Under the pieces are notes generated by a model, which searched no databases, was not told where the DNA came from, and worked only from the letters and a program-made list of their open reading frames with translations. The translations under genes were made by a program, and so were the position numbers. 64,000 nt of DNA. Source: Mycolicibacterium poriferae. GTDB taxonomy: Bacteria; Actinomycetota; Actinomycetes; Mycobacteriales; Mycobacteriaceae. Positions 42,910-54,261 of this stretch are shown here, one piece after another; the stretch's first letter is position 1; each line of letters opens with the position of its first letter. The stretch covers positions 806,001-870,000 of the forward strand of contig NZ_AP022570.1 of the NCBI RefSeq assembly GCF_010728325.1, in the 5' to 3' direction.

Positions 42910-45900
42910 TCATTCGGTGACAGGTGGTTCCTCCTGCGGGGCGGGCTCGGGTGTCTCGGCGTCCGGCAGCTGCCCGACGAGGTACTCGGCCAACCCGCCG
43001 ATGGTCGGATAGTCGAACACCGCGGTGGCGTTGATCGTGAACGCGCCACCGAACTGGCTGTGCAACCGGTTGCGCAGTTCGATCGCCATCAGCGAGTCCG
43101 TCCCGAGGTCGAGGAACCGACTGGTCGCGGCCGGCGGTTGAGCCAGCCGCAGGAAGTTCTGCACCTCGCGCTGCAGGAACTCGGTGACGAACCCGGCCCG
43201 CTGGGGCACCGGGATCTCCTGCAGCTGACGCAGCAGCTCGCTGTCCCCGGTCGTCTCCCCGGCGGCGCTCGGCAGCACGAGATCCAGAATCGGCGGACGC
43301 GCACTGCCCAGCACCTTGGCGGCACGCTGCCAGTTGGCCTTGAGCACCGTGGCCTGTCCGGTGCCGTTCGCGACCACCTCGGCCATCGCGCTCAGCGCGG
43401 CGGACGGCTCCAGCGGGATCAGACCCTGGGCACTGATGTTGGCCACCGCGGCCTCGGAGGAGGCCATGCCGCCCTGCGCCCACGGCCCGAAGTTGATGCC
43501 GGTGGCCGGCAGCCCCTGCGCGCGTCGCTGCGCCACCAGGCCGTCGAGCAGCGCGTTGGCCGCCGCGTAGTTGGCCTGGCCGGGCGAGCCGAACAGGCTC
43601 GACACCGACGACGACACGAGGAAGAAGTCGAGGTCGTCGTCGCGCGTCAGATGGTCCAGATGGCAGGCGCCGAATGCCTTGGGCGCCAATGTGGTCCGGA
43701 ACCGCTCCAGGCTCTGCTGGGACAGCAGTGCGTCGTCGAGGACACCGGCCAGATGTGCCACCCCCGCCAGCGGCGGCAACTCCGTGCGGATCCGCTGCAG
43801 CAACGCGGCCACCTCGGCGTCATCGCCGACGTCGGCGGTAAAGGTGTGCACGCGGCACCGGTACCGCTCGGTGATCTCGTCGATCACCCGCTGGGCGTCG
43901 GCATCGGGGGCGCGTCGGCTGGTCAGCACGATGTCCCCGGCGCCGAGCTGGGCCAGATACGCCGCGGTGTGCAGGCCGATCGCACCGAGTCCACCAGTGA
44001 CCAGGTAGCTGTGGTCGGGGCGCGGCTGCAGCGGGTGGGGGATCTGGACCACGATCTTGCCGATGTGGCGCGCCTGCTGCATCCGTCGGAACGCGGCCCT
44101 GGACTCCGTGATCGGGTAGATCTCGGCGGGCAGCGGTGCCCACTCGCCGGTGCCCAGCCCCTGCGACACCTCGGTCAACAGCCGGTGGATGTGACCGGGG
44201 TCCTGCAGCGTCGTGACATCGAGCGCGACGATCTCGTAGGCGATGTCCGGCCGGGCGGCGGCCATCTGTTCGGGGGTCCAGATGTCGCGCTTGGCGATCT
44301 CGGCGAAGCGACCGTTCGGAGCCGTGGCCCGCACCGTCGCCTCGACGAACCCGTCGTTGGTGAGGCTGTTGAGCACCACGTCGACGCCGGCGCCGTTGGT
44401 GTCGGCCAGGATCTGGTCGGCGAAATCCGTGCTGCGGGAGTCGTAGACGTACTTGACGCCCATCTTGCGCAGCGTGGCGCGCTTGAACGTGCTCGCGGTC
44501 GCGAACACGGTGGCGCCGCGTTGCTGCGCCATCTGGATCGCCGCCAGGCCGACACCGCCGCTGGCGGCGTGGACGAGGACGCGTTCCCCAGGCTGGATCT
44601 GCGCCCAGTCGAACGCCAACCGCACCGTGAGCGCAGCGGCCGGAATGGTGGCCGCCGCGACCGGGCCCAGCCCGTCGGGTACCGGAGCCAGCAGCTGTGC
44701 GGGCACGTTGAAGCGGCTGGAGAAGGCGCCCTGCATGAAGCCGTAGACCCGCTGACCGACCTCCAGGCCGTTCACGCCGGCCCCGACCTGGGTGACGATG
44801 CCGGCGAAGTCGCCGCCGATCGGGCCGGGGTCGCCGGGGTAGAGGCCCAGGACGTTGAGCACGTCACGGAAGTTCAGCCCCGCGGCCTCGACCCGGACCT
44901 GCACGTAGCCGTCGGCCGGCGGTGCCACCTCCACCTCGGACAGCCGCAGGTTGTCGATCGCGCCGCGCTCGGTGGGCGCCAGCACGTAGTCACCGGCCCG
45001 CGGCACCGCCAGATGACCGCTGCGTGCCCACGGCAACAACCGCGAGGCCAGCAGCTTGCCCTGCCGAAGCGCGCACTCGGGCTCCGTCACGGGGTTGCTC
45101 AGCAGTCCGGCCAGCGCCGACACCGCTTCCGCCGACCCGTCGACGTCGACCAGCCGGCAGCGCAGCGCCGGCTCCTCGTTGATGGTGGTGCGGCCCAATC
45201 CCCACAGCGCGGCCTGTACCGGGTCGACGGGCTCGCCGGACTCGCAGGCGACCCCGCGCTCGGTGACGATCCACAGCCCGTCGGGCAGGGTGACCGGTGC
45301 GCTCCCGGAGCCGCCCTGCACCGCGTGCACGGCGCTGAGCAGGTGACCGATCTCGGCCTCCAGCCGCGCTGCGACGTGGTCGGCGTCCGCGTTCTCGGTG
45401 GGCGCCGCGGCGCGCCAGACGACGCCGGAGAACGGCAGGCCGCGGTCCCGCGCCTCGGTGAGAACCTGACCCAACGGGGCCGCGTCGGGCCCCCGGTCGA
45501 GCGGGATGCAGCCGGGCACGGCCGCCGCCAGTTCGTCGAACCCGGCGATCAGCCAGGTGCCGGCGGCCTCGTCCTCGCGCGGCTCCGGTGGCGCGACCTC
45601 ATGCCAGCCCAGCGTGTAGAGCAGGCGGGTGGCGTCCCCGCCGAGGCCGCGCAGCAGCGCCTCGCGCGGTGCGCGTTTGACCGTGAACTCGCGGATCCCG
45701 CCCAGCAGGCGGCCGTCGCGGTCGACGAAATCGAGGTCGAAGACCTGGGTTTCGCTGTTCACCTCCGCCGCGTGCCACCTGGCGCGGCAGTAGAACCTGC
45801 GCGGCATCTTCTCCCGCAGCGTGACCTGCCCGTACCGCAGCGGCAGGAACAGGTCGTTGACGCCCTGCTCGGCGGCCAGCAGCGCCGGGAACGCCGGGAA

Positions 45901-48900
45901 CGCGACGCCGGTGCACAGGTCCATCAACACCGGGTGCATCGGTTCGGAGCCGAGCTGTTCGGCGAGCTCCGCACCCACCAGGATGTCACCGATCGCTTCG
46001 CCGTCGCCCAGCCACAACGACTTCAGCGACCCCGACCAGGTCGGTCCCCACGCCAGCTCCAGATCTGCGAACGTCTCGAACAGCTCCTGAGGCCGCATGC
46101 GGGTGCACCGCTCGATCGCGTCGTCGACCGCCTCGGCCTGCTCGGCGGGCTGCTCGTCGTCGAGCCCGGCGGCCACCGTGCCTTCGGCGTTCAACGACCA
46201 GTCGGTGTCGCGCTGACCGTAGGGCCGGCTGTGCACCTGGAACGTCCAGCCGCCGGTCTCCTGCGGGTGCAGCGTCAACTGGACCTCGCGAGAGCTCTTC
46301 TCCGGCAGGATGATCGGCTCGTAGAAGAAGACGTCCTGCACGCGTGCGGGGGTACCGACCGCGGCCAGGGCCATCGCGGCATAGGTCGCACCCGGAACGA
46401 CGACGGTGCCGTAGATGACGTGGTCACTGAGCCAGGGCTGCGACCGGACCGACAACCGGCTGGTGTACACGGTGTCGCCGGACGCGAGATCCTTGGCGCT
46501 GCCCAGGATCCCGGAGGTGGTCGCACCGCCGCCCTCCATCGCGACGCCGGCCGATCGGGGCCAGAAGCGACGGCGCTGGAACGGATAGGTCGGCAATTCG
46601 ACGCGGCGACCGGCACGGCCGTGGACCGCCGAGAAATCAGGACGGTGGCCACCGATGTACGCGGCGGCCAGGGCATCAGCGATCTGACGGCGGTCGGCGA
46701 CACCTTTGCGCAGCGAGACCACGGCCCGCGGTGCGGCCACGTGCTCGGGCCACACCTGGACCGCGGCCCCGGTCAACACCGGCTGCGGCCCGATCTCCAT
46801 CAGGATCGAGCACCCCAGCGCCGCCACGGTGCGCACACTCTCGGCGAACTGCACCGGCTGGCGCGAATGCCGGCGCCAGTAACCGGCATCGATCGGGGTC
46901 TGGGCGGTGAGCACGGTGCCGGTGCGGTTGCACACCAGCGGAAGTGTGGGCGAGGCGAACGTCATCCCCGCCGCGTAGGACTCGAACTCGTCGAGTACCG
47001 GGTCCAACAACTCGGAGTGGAACGCGTGACTGGTTTCCAGCCAGGTGCAGCGGATGCCGTCGGCGCTGAACCCGGCGACGATCTGCTCCAGGTCCTCGCC
47101 GGGGCCGGAGAGCACCGTGTTGGGACCGTTGTAGGCCCCGATCGACACTCGCGGGAACTGGGCGGCGGCTGCCTCGACACGGGTGGCGTCGGTGAACACC
47201 GCCACCATGCGCCCACCCGGGGGCAGGCTGCCGAACATCCGGCCGCGTTCGGCCATCAGCCGCACCCCGTCCTCGAGGCTGAACACGCCGGCCACGCAGG
47301 CCGCCGCGTACTGGCCCACGCTGTGACCGAGGACGACGTCCGGTTCGATGCCCCACGATTGCCACAGCCGCGCCAGACCCATCTCCACGGCGAACAGCGC
47401 CGGCTGCGCGAAGGACGTGTGCCGCAACCGTTCTCCGGCCTTGCCGCCGGTTTCACGGTCGGTGGCGAACAGCACCTCCAGCAGCGGATCGGCAAGCAGA
47501 TCGGCGACCGCCTCCGCGCAGCGGGTCACCGTGTCGGCGAAGACCGGTTCGGTGTCGAACAGTTCCCGGGCCATCCCCGGGTACTGGCTGCCCTGTCCGG
47601 TGAACAACCATGCCGTCGTGGGACGGTGGGTGTGCTCGCCGCGCACCACCCCGGGGCGCAGCCGATTCTCGGCCAGGTCGGTCAGCGCCGCGCGCGCACC
47701 GTCGATCGAGTCCACCACCAGCGCGGCGCGGTGCTCGAAATGCGACCGCCCCGTTCCGGCCGTCAGGCACACGTCGCTCAGATCGGCATCCGGGTGGGTG
47801 CTCAACCAGCTGTCGTAGCGCTGCGCCAAGGTCACCAGCGCTTCCGGTGAGCGTGCCGACAGCGGCAACACGCGCACGGCGGAGCGGTCCGCGGTGGGCT
47901 GCGGCGCAGTATCCGGTGCGCCAGAAAGCTCAGCTGCGGCCGGGGCAAGTTCCGGCTGGGGCGGTTCCTCGACCAGGACGTGGGCGTTGGTGCCGGTGAA
48001 CCCGAACGAGCTCACCCCGGCCCGGCGTGGCCTGCCGTTGGCCTGCCACGGCATCGCCTCGTCCACCACCCGCACGGGCAGCGAGTCCCACGGGATGTGC
48101 GGCGACGGCTGCTCGAAGTGCAGGCTCTGCGGCAGCACCCCGTGCTGCAGGGACAACACCACCTTGATCAGACCGGCTGCGCCGGAGGCGGATTCGAGAT
48201 GGCCGATGTTGGTCTTGACCGATCCCATCAGCAGCGGCCGGTCGGCGTCGCGGGAGTCGCCGTAGGCGGCTGCGGCGGCCTGCACCTCGATCGGGTCGCC
48301 CAGCGGGGTGCCCGTGCCGTGTGCCTCCAGGTAGTCGACGTCACCGCCGGACAGCCCGGCGCGGGCCAGGACCGTCGAGATGAGCCGCTGCTGGGCGCCG
48401 CCGTTGGGAACGGTCAACCCGCTGGAGGCGCCGTCCTGATTCACCGCGCTGGCGGGGATGACCGCACTGATTCGATCCCCGTCGCGCACCGCGTCGCTGA
48501 GCCGTTTGAGCACCAGGACGCCGCATCCCTCGCTGCGGACGTAGCCGTCTGCGGACGCGTCGAAGGTCTTGCACCGCCCGGTGGGGGACAGCATGCGGGC
48601 GCGGGACGCCGCGACGACGGTGACGGGACTCAACAGCACGTTGACCCCGCCGGCCAGCGCGAGATCGCAGTCGCCGGAATGCAGTGCCTGGCAGGCCTGG
48701 TGCACGGCGACCAGCGCCGAACTGCATGCGGTGTCCACGGCCACGGCGGGCCCTTCGAAGCCCAGGGCGAAGGCGACCCGGCCGGAGATCGCGTTGAGCG
48801 CGTTGCCGGTGATGAAGTGCGGTTCGATCTTGTCGATGGGCTCGGCGGAGAGCAGGTGGGCGTACTCGTTGGCGGCTACTCCCACGAACACCCCGGTGCG

Positions 48901-51900
48901 GCTGCCGCGCAGGGCCGACGGCGCGAATCCCGCTCTTTCCAGCCCCTCCCACACCGTCTCCAGCATCAGCCGCTGCTGCGGCTCGATCCAGACCGCCTCG
49001 CGAGGTGAGATACCGAAGAACTCGGGGTCGAACCCGTCGATCTCGTCGAGGAAACCGCCCGACCGGGTGTACGTCTTGCCCGCGGCGTCGGGATCGGGAT
49101 CGTAGAACTCGTCGATGTCGAAGCGGTCCTCCGGTACCTCGCGGATGGCGTCGACACCGCCGGCCAGCAGGTCCCAGAAGGCCTCCGGGTTGGGTGCGCC
49201 GGGGAAGCGGCAGGACAGGGCGACGACCGCGATCGGCTCGTCGGTCCGGGCGGCGACCACGGTCGCCGGTTTGGTGGCCGCCTGGCCGCTGAGTCCGAGT
49301 ACGTCGGCCAGCAGGTAGTCCGCCACATCGGAGAGCCTGGGGTGATCCATCGCCAGGGTGGCCGGGATCTGCGCGCCCACAGCCTGTTCGATGCGCTGGC
49401 GCAGTTCCACGGCCATCAGAGAATCCATGCCGAGATCGAAGAACCCGGCATCCTCGCGGATCTCGTCGGCGTCGATGCGGGTCACCTCGGCCACCGCGTC
49501 GCGCAGGTGGTCGATCAGCAGCGTGCGGCGCTGCTGCACAGGGGCATTGGTGAGTTTCTCGACCAGAGCCGTCCTCCCGGACGGAAGCGCCGCCACCGGC
49601 TGTGCGGGCAGACCGTGCTGCATCTCGGCCAGGAATGCCCGCTGGCCCGCCTGCTGATACAACGGCAGGAAGCGGGCCCAGTCGATGCGGGCCACCACGC
49701 CGTGCCCGGACGTGGTCGTCGCGACGTCGGCCAGCCCGGCCAGGGCGTCGGCGGGCGAGAGGGTCTGCACTCCGCGCTGCGCCAACCGCGCGCGGGACTG
49801 TTCGTCGGCCATGCCGGCCGACCAGGGGCCGAAGTTCACGCTGATCCCGGCGATGCCCTGGTCTCGCTGATACCGGCACAGTCCGTCGAGGAAGGCGTTG
49901 GCGGCGCCGTAGGCGGTCTGACCGAATCCACCCCACACGGAGGCGATCGAGGAGGTGCTGAGGAAGAAGTCGAGCTTCAGGTCCGCCGCGGCCTCACTGA
50001 GATGCCAGGCGCCCCAAACCTTTCCGGCGAAGACACGGTCGGTTTCGGCGTCGTCGAGGGCGCTCAACGGGGTGGTGCCGACCTCGCCGGCCGCATGCAC
50101 GATGCCGGCCAGCGGCGGAAGGTCGGCGGCGATGCCGGCCATCAGGCGCGCCACGTCGTGGGCGTCGGCGACGTCGGCGGTGATGACCTGCAGCGTGCAC
50201 CCGTGCTGCGCGCGCAGCGCGTCGATCCGCTGCGCGGTGGCGTCGTCGGGCGCGCGTCGGCTGGTGAGCACCAGATGTCCGGCGCCGTGGGCGGCGAGGT
50301 ACCCGGCGATCTCCAGTCCGATCGCCCCCAGTCCACCGGTCACCAGATAGGTGGCGTCGTCGCGCAGCGGCAGCGGGTCTGCTGCGGGCCGGCCGGTCCG
50401 GCGGACCAGACGGGGGACCAGCACCGCCTGGTCGCGGATCGCGACCTGGTCTTCCCGGGCGGCCGAGTCGGGTGGGCCCCCGATCAGGTCGGTGAGGCGG
50501 GCCCATTCGTGCGGCGCGGTGTCGCGGTCTGCGGCCAGGTCGGCGAGACCGCCCCACAGCTGCGGCAGTTCCAGAGCCGCGGCGCGGCCGAAGCCCCACA
50601 GACAGCTCTGCTCGGGCGCCACGGTGTCGGCGTCGGTGGCGTGTTGCGCGCCCCGGGTCACCAACCAGATCGGGCTGCGCAGTTCGGCGGCCGCTGCCGC
50701 ACGGAACAACCGGCGGGTGCCGCTGAGGGTGCGGTGCTGCATCCGCAGCAGTGAGCGCATCGACGGGCCGGCCGCCGCGGACGCGTTCGCGTCCAACGCG
50801 GCGAGGTGCACGACACGCACTGCCGAGCCATCCTCGGCCAGGGTGCGCAGCGCGGCGGCGAGCTGCTCGGCGTCGGCATCCGATGCCGGCAAGGCGACCG
50901 ACTCGCACCGCTGGCCGCGTGCGGTCAGCACGTCGACGAGGGGCTGCGCTGCCGCGGGGTCGCCGACCAGGACCCAAGTCGCGCTCGCGCTGGGCGAGGG
51001 GCGGAACGACGAGACCTCCTGCCAGTGGATCTCGTAGCGGTCATCGGTGATCGCCTGGGTGGTGCGTTGCTGATTGTGCTGTGCGGCAAGCTTGTTCAGG
51101 ACAGCCACCGTCTGCTGGTCGTCCGCGCTGTCGAGCAGTGCCGCGAGCTCGGCGATGCGCCCGTCCTCCAGGAGCCCGACGGCCTCGGTGCGCGGACCGC
51201 TGCGGCGTTGTGGCTCAACCGAATCGGCCGTGCCGTCGCGACGGTCGGAAAACCAGTACTGGCGCCGCTCGAACGGATAGGTCGGCAGATCCAGCTTGCG
51301 TGCCTCCGGCCGGCGTAGCGCGGCGAAGTGGGGCAGGTGGCCCAACACGTAGGCGTCGGCGAGGGCCTCGGTGATCTGGCGGTGGTCCGCGGTGGTCGGG
51401 CGCAGAGACGCGATCACCCGCGGCGTGGTCGCCGGGTCGGGCCAGGCGCCCAGAGCCGCGGCGGTCAGCACCGGTCGCGGGCCGATCTCGACCAGCACCT
51501 TGCAGTTCATCTCGGCGAGGGTGCGCACGCTCTTGGCGAACTCGACCGGCTGGCGTGCGTGCCGCCGCCAGTAGGTCCCGTCGAGTTTCACACTGCGCCC
51601 CAGCGCGGCCCCGGTGCGGTTGTCGATGAGGATCCGTTGCGGCTGGTTGACCTCGAATTGCGCTGCGAACGACTCGAATTCGTCGAGGATAGGATCGAGC
51701 AGCGCGGAGTGGAAGGCATGGCTGGTGTCGAGCCAGTCGCAGCGCACCCCGGCAGCGACCAGTCCCGAGGTAGCCTGCGCGAGGTCGTCGGCCGGTCCGG
51801 ACAACACGGTGTTCGCACCGTTGTAGGCGGCCACCGACAGGGTGGGGAACTCGTCGGTCAGCGCTTCGACCCGCTCCGGGGCCGTGAACACCGCGACCAT

Positions 51901-54030
51901 CCGGCCACCGGCGGGCAGGCTGGCGAACAGGCGGCCGCGCTCGGCCATCAGCCGTGCCCCGTCGGCGAGGTCGAAGACGCCGGCCACGCAGGCCGCCGAG
52001 TACTGGCCGACGCTGTGGCCCAGCACCACGTCCGGCTCCAACCCCCACGACTGCCACAGCCGGGCCAGGCCCATCTCCACCGCGAACAGAGCGGGCTGCG
52101 CGGCAGACGTCTGGCGCAGCTCCTCGTCGCTGGACCCGAAGATCACGTCGAGCAAAGGCTTCTCGAGCACGTCGGCGACCGCGTCGGCACACTGCCGCAG
52201 CGTGTCGGCGAACACCGGTTCGGTGTCGAACAACTCGCGGGCCATGCCGGGGTACTGGCTGCCCTGCCCGGTGAACAACCACGCCGTCTTCGGCGACTCG
52301 TGGGACTCGCCGCGCACCAGGCCCGGAGCGGGCCGATCGTCGGCGAGCGCGCCGAGGAGTTCGAGCGCCGCGTCCTTCGAGTCGACCACCAGTGCCGCGC
52401 GGTGCTCCAGGTGGGCACGGGCCGTGCCCGCCGTGTGGCACACGTCGGCCAGCGTCGCCTCGGGATGCTCGGCCAGCCAGCTGCGGTAATGCTCGGCGAG
52501 GGTTGCCAGTGCGGCCGGGGTGCGGGCGGACAGCGGCAGCAAGCGGTAGGAGGCCTCCGGCCCGGCCGCCGTGATGGTGGCCGGCTCCGCCGCGGGGTCC
52601 ATCAGCGGCCCCGCCGCGAGGCCCGTCAGCGGCTCCGCCGCGAGGCCCGTCAGCGGCTCCGCCGCGAGGTCCATCAGCGGCTCCGCCGCGAGGTCCATCA
52701 GCGGCTCCGCCGCCGGGGCCTCTTCGAGGATGACGTGGGCGTTGGTGCCCGCGAAGCCGAACGAGCTGACCCCGGCGATGCGGGGTTGGCCGTTGCGCTC
52801 CCACGGCACGGGATCGGTGACGACCTCGACCGCCAGCCGGTCCCACGGGATGTGTGGCGAGGGCTTCTCGAAGTTGAGATGCCGCGGCAGCATCTCGTTC
52901 TCCAACGACAGGATGACCTTGATGACCCCGGCGATCCCGGCGGCCGCCTCGAGGTGGCCGATGTTCGTCTTGACCGAGCCGATCAGCAGCGGCCGGTCGG
53001 CGGGGCGCCCGGCACCGAGCACCGCACCCGCGGCCTGAGCTTCGATCGGGTCGCCCAGCGACGTCCCGGTGCCGTGGGCTTCCAGGTAACCGACGTCGGC
53101 GGGGTCGACCCCGGCGCGATTCAGCGCATCGGTGATCACCCGTTGCTGAGCCACGCCGTTGGGCACCGTCAGCCCGCCCGAGGCGCCGTCCTGGTTGATG
53201 GCACTGCCGCGGATGACCGCGCGGATCCGGTCGCCGTCGCGAAGCGCATCCTCGAGGCGTTTGACGACGATGACGCCGCAGCCCTCGCCGCGCACATAGC
53301 CGTCGGCGGCTGCGTCGAACGTCTTGCACCGGCCGTCGGGCGCCAGCATGTGCGCGCTGGAGAAGGTGATCATCGTGGCGGGCGTGAGCAGCACGTTGGC
53401 CCCACCGGCCAGCGCCAGGTCGCACTCGCCGAGGCGGAGCGCCTGGCACGCCTGGTGGATGGCGACCAGCGACGAACTGCAGGCGGTGTCGACGGCGACC
53501 GCAGGCCCCTGCAGCCCCAGCCGGAAGCTGATCCGGCCCGCGGCGGCCGCGTTGGACGTCCCGATGGCCATGTAGGCCTCGATCTCGGGGTAGGTGAGTT
53601 CGTCGGAGGCCATGCCCAGGTAATCGTGGGTGGCCAGCCCGACGAACACGCCGGTGTTGCTGCCGGCCAGCGACGTCGGCGCGATCCCGGAGTGCTCGAC
53701 CGCGCGCCACGCGGTCTCCAGCAGCAGCCGGTGCTGGGGGTCCATCAACCGGACCTCGCGGGTCGACATCCCGAAGAACGGAGCGTCGAAGCCCGTCGCG
53801 TCGTCGACGAAACCCGCGCGCCGGGTGACCACCTTGCCCGGCGTGCCCGGCTCCGCGTCGAAGAACTCGTCGACGTCCCAGCGGTCACCGGGGACCTCGG
53901 AGATGGCGTCGCGGCCTGCCCGCAGCATGTCCCAGAACCGGTCGGTGTCCGGGGCGCCCGGGAAGCGCGCCGCGTAGCCGATGACGGCGAACCGCGGGGC
54001 CTGCCCGGTCGGCTTCTCGGCGGATCCCAT
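42910..54030 (-). CDS. pks: Bimodular type I polyketide synthase for polyphleic acids (TPP Pks)
   Basis: 3706 residues. Module 1: KS (Cys184 in DTACSSS, His319, His359), AT (Ser673 in GHSVGQ, HAFH 771-774), KR (TGGLGAIGL about 1231, Tyr1374), ACP (Ser1537 in LGMDSL). Module 2: KS (Cys1769), AT (Ser2237, HAFH 2335-2338), DH (His2537 in [10 protein letters not shown], Asp2704), ER ([13 protein letters not shown] about 3154), KR (about 3342, Tyr3488), ACP (Ser3646 in LGTDSL). HAFH indicates malonyl, fitting unbranched phleic chains. There is no DH in module 1 and no thioesterase. The ATG at 54030 has GGGAG upstream; the longer frame to 54186 is leader. It matches the M. smegmatis TPP synthase (MSMEG_0408) in size and context, divergent from papA3-mmpL10-fadD23-PE. 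Confidence 0.93.
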   Translation of the reverse strand: MGSAEKPTGQAPRFAVIGYAARFPGAPDTDRFWDMLRAGRDAISEVPGDRWDVDEFFDAEPGTPGKVVTRRAGFVDDATGFDAPFFGMSTREVRLMDPQHRLLLETAWRAVEHSGIAPTSLAGSNTGVFVGLATHDYLGMASDELTYPEIEAYMAIGTSNAAAAGRISFRLGLQGPAVAVDTACSSSLVAIHQACQALRLGECDLALAGGANVLLTPATMITFSSAHMLAPDGRCKTFDAAADGYVRGEGCGVIVVKRLEDALRDGDRIRAVIRGSAINQDGASGGLTVPNGVAQQRVITDALNRAGVDPADVGYLEAHGTGTSLGDPIEAQAAGAVLGAGRPADRPLLIGSVKTNIGHLEAAAGIAGVIKVILSLENEMLPRHLNFEKPSPHIPWDRLAVEVVTDPVPWERNGQPRIAGVSSFGFAGTNAHVILEEAPAAEPLMDLAAEPLMDLAAEPLTGLAAEPLTGLAAGPLMDPAAEPATITAAGPEASYRLLPLSARTPAALATLAEHYRSWLAEHPEATLADVCHTAGTARAHLEHRAALVVDSKDAALELLGALADDRPAPGLVRGESHESPKTAWLFTGQGSQYPGMARELFDTEPVFADTLRQCADAVADVLEKPLLDVIFGSSDEELRQTSAAQPALFAVEMGLARLWQSWGLEPDVVLGHSVGQYSAACVAGVFDLADGARLMAERGRLFASLPAGGRMVAVFTAPERVEALTDEFPTLSVAAYNGANTVLSGPADDLAQATSGLVAAGVRCDWLDTSHAFHSALLDPILDEFESFAAQFEVNQPQRILIDNRTGAALGRSVKLDGTYWRRHARQPVEFAKSVRTLAEMNCKVLVEIGPRPVLTAAALGAWPDPATTPRVIASLRPTTADHRQITEALADAYVLGHLPHFAALRRPEARKLDLPTYPFERRQYWFSDRRDGTADSVEPQRRSGPRTEAVGLLEDGRIAELAALLDSADDQQTVAVLNKLAAQHNQQRTTQAITDDRYEIHWQEVSSFRPSPSASATWVLVGDPAAAQPLVDVLTARGQRCESVALPASDADAEQLAAALRTLAEDGSAVRVVHLAALDANASAAAGPSMRSLLRMQHRTLSGTRRLFRAAAAAELRSPIWLVTRGAQHATDADTVAPEQSCLWGFGRAAALELPQLWGGLADLAADRDTAPHEWARLTDLIGGPPDSAAREDQVAIRDQAVLVPRLVRRTGRPAADPLPLRDDATYLVTGGLGAIGLEIAGYLAAHGAGHLVLTSRRAPDDATAQRIDALRAQHGCTLQVITADVADAHDVARLMAGIAADLPPLAGIVHAAGEVGTTPLSALDDAETDRVFAGKVWGAWHLSEAAADLKLDFFLSTSSIASVWGGFGQTAYGAANAFLDGLCRYQRDQGIAGISVNFGPWSAGMADEQSRARLAQRGVQTLSPADALAGLADVATTTSGHGVVARIDWARFLPLYQQAGQRAFLAEMQHGLPAQPVAALPSGRTALVEKLTNAPVQQRRTLLIDHLRDAVAEVTRIDADEIREDAGFFDLGMDSLMAVELRQRIEQAVGAQIPATLAMDHPRLSDVADYLLADVLGLSGQAATKPATVVAARTDEPIAVVALSCRFPGAPNPEAFWDLLAGGVDAIREVPEDRFDIDEFYDPDPDAAGKTYTRSGGFLDEIDGFDPEFFGISPREAVWIEPQQRLMLETVWEGLERAGFAPSALRGSRTGVFVGVAANEYAHLLSAEPIDKIEPHFITGNALNAISGRVAFALGFEGPAVAVDTACSSALVAVHQACQALHSGDCDLALAGGVNVLLSPVTVVAASRARMLSPTGRCKTFDASADGYVRSEGCGVLVLKRLSDAVRDGDRISAVIPASAVNQDGASSGLTVPNGGAQQRLISTVLARAGLSGGDVDYLEAHGTGTPLGDPIEVQAAAAAYGDSRDADRPLLMGSVKTNIGHLESASGAAGLIKVVLSLQHGVLPQSLHFEQPSPHIPWDSLPVRVVDEAMPWQANGRPRRAGVSSFGFTGTNAHVLVEEPPQPELAPAAAELSGAPDTAPQPTADRSAVRVLPLSARSPEALVTLAQRYDSWLSTHPDADLSDVCLTAGTGRSHFEHRAALVVDSIDGARAALTDLAENRLRPGVVRGEHTHRPTTAWLFTGQGSQYPGMARELFDTEPVFADTVTRCAEAVADLLADPLLEVLFATDRETGGKAGERLRHTSFAQPALFAVEMGLARLWQSWGIEPDVVLGHSVGQYAAACVAGVFSLEDGVRLMAERGRMFGSLPPGGRMVAVFTDATRVEAAAAQFPRVSIGAYNGPNTVLSGPGEDLEQIVAGFSADGIRCTWLETSHAFHSELLDPVLDEFESYAAGMTFASPTLPLVCNRTGTVLTAQTPIDAGYWRRHSRQPVQFAESVRTVAALGCSILMEIGPQPVLTGAAVQVWPEHVAAPRAVVSLRKGVADRRQIADALAAAYIGGHRPDFSAVHGRAGRRVELPTYPFQRRRFWPRSAGVAMEGGGATTSGILGSAKDLASGDTVYTSRLSVRSQPWLSDHVIYGTVVVPGATYAAMALAAVGTPARVQDVFFYEPIILPEKSSREVQLTLHPQETGGWTFQVHSRPYGQRDTDWSLNAEGTVAAGLDDEQPAEQAEAVDDAIERCTRMRPQELFETFADLELAWGPTWSGSLKSLWLGDGEAIGDILVGAELAEQLGSEPMHPVLMDLCTGVAFPAFPALLAAEQGVNDLFLPLRYGQVTLREKMPRRFYCRARWHAAEVNSETQVFDLDFVDRDGRLLGGIREFTVKRAPREALLRGLGGDATRLLYTLGWHEVAPPEPREDEAAGTWLIAGFDELAAAVPGCIPLDRGPDAAPLGQVLTEARDRGLPFSGVVWRAAAPTENADADHVAARLEAEIGHLLSAVHAVQGGSGSAPVTLPDGLWIVTERGVACESGEPVDPVQAALWGLGRTTINEEPALRCRLVDVDGSAEAVSALAGLLSNPVTEPECALRQGKLLASRLLPWARSGHLAVPRAGDYVLAPTERGAIDNLRLSEVEVAPPADGYVQVRVEAAGLNFRDVLNVLGLYPGDPGPIGGDFAGIVTQVGAGVNGLEVGQRVYGFMQGAFSSRFNVPAQLLAPVPDGLGPVAAATIPAAALTVRLAFDWAQIQPGERVLVHAASGGVGLAAIQMAQQRGATVFATASTFKRATLRKMGVKYVYDSRSTDFADQILADTNGAGVDVVLNSLTNDGFVEATVRATAPNGRFAEIAKRDIWTPEQMAAARPDIAYEIVALDVTTLQDPGHIHRLLTEVSQGLGTGEWAPLPAEIYPITESRAAFRRMQQARHIGKIVVQIPHPLQPRPDHSYLVTGGLGAIGLHTAAYLAQLGAGDIVLTSRRAPDADAQRVIDEITERYRCRVHTFTADVGDDAEVAALLQRIRTELPPLAGVAHLAGVLDDALLSQQSLERFRTTLAPKAFGACHLDHLTRDDDLDFFLVSSSVSSLFGSPGQANYAAANALLDGLVAQRRAQGLPATGINFGPWAQGGMASSEAAVANISAQGLIPLEPSAALSAMAEVVANGTGQATVLKANWQRAAKVLGSARPPILDLVLPSAAGETTGDSELLRQLQEIPVPQRAGFVTEFLQREVQNFLRLAQPPAATSRFLDLGTDSLMAIELRNRLHSQFGGAFTINATAVFDYPTIGGLAEYLVGQLPDAETPEPAPQEEPPVTE
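52589..52708 (-). repeat. Five in-frame 24-bp tandem repeats in the pks KS1-AT1 linker
   Basis: Units start at 52589, 52613, 52637, 52661 and 52685. They encode eight-residue units AAEPLMDL or AAEPLTGL, at residues about 440-480 between the first ketosynthase and acyltransferase. Module 2 has no such repeat in the equivalent linker. Confidence 0.9.
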
Positions 54031-54071
54031 GCCGTTGTACTCCCTTGCTTCGACGGTGAGAATCTGACTGC

Positions 54072-54084
54072 ACAGGTCACCTGT
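54072..54084. promoter_or_regulatory. Palindrome in the pks-papA3 divergent promoter
   Basis: ACAGGT-C-ACCTGT, a perfect inverted repeat 41 bp upstream of the pks ATG. A minus-strand TAGTGT (54119 to 54114), a possible pks -10, lies upstream of it. The remaining 54085-54261 region contains GGCAC-N8-GTGCC and no convincing gene. The regulator is unknown. Confidence 0.4.
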
Positions 54085-54261
54085 CGCGCCCTGAGATCGA
54101 CTTCCCCCGACGGACACTATGGCACGTGTGCAGGTGCCGTGTGGGGTGTTGCTGTCCCGGGTTGGGGCGGCGCGGAACGGTGGCACCGGTATGTTGATCC
54201 AGCAGTAGTGGGCGCCGGTTCCGGAGTCGGCTGAGCGGGGTGTATTCGGGAGGGTCGAGTT

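Noticed and set aside
43060..54234. Very long plus-strand open frames opposite pks (up to 1596 codons)
   Set aside because: They mirror the real minus-strand gene in high-GC DNA; the translations are Arg/Gly/His-rich without domains, while the minus strand encodes intact PKS domains.
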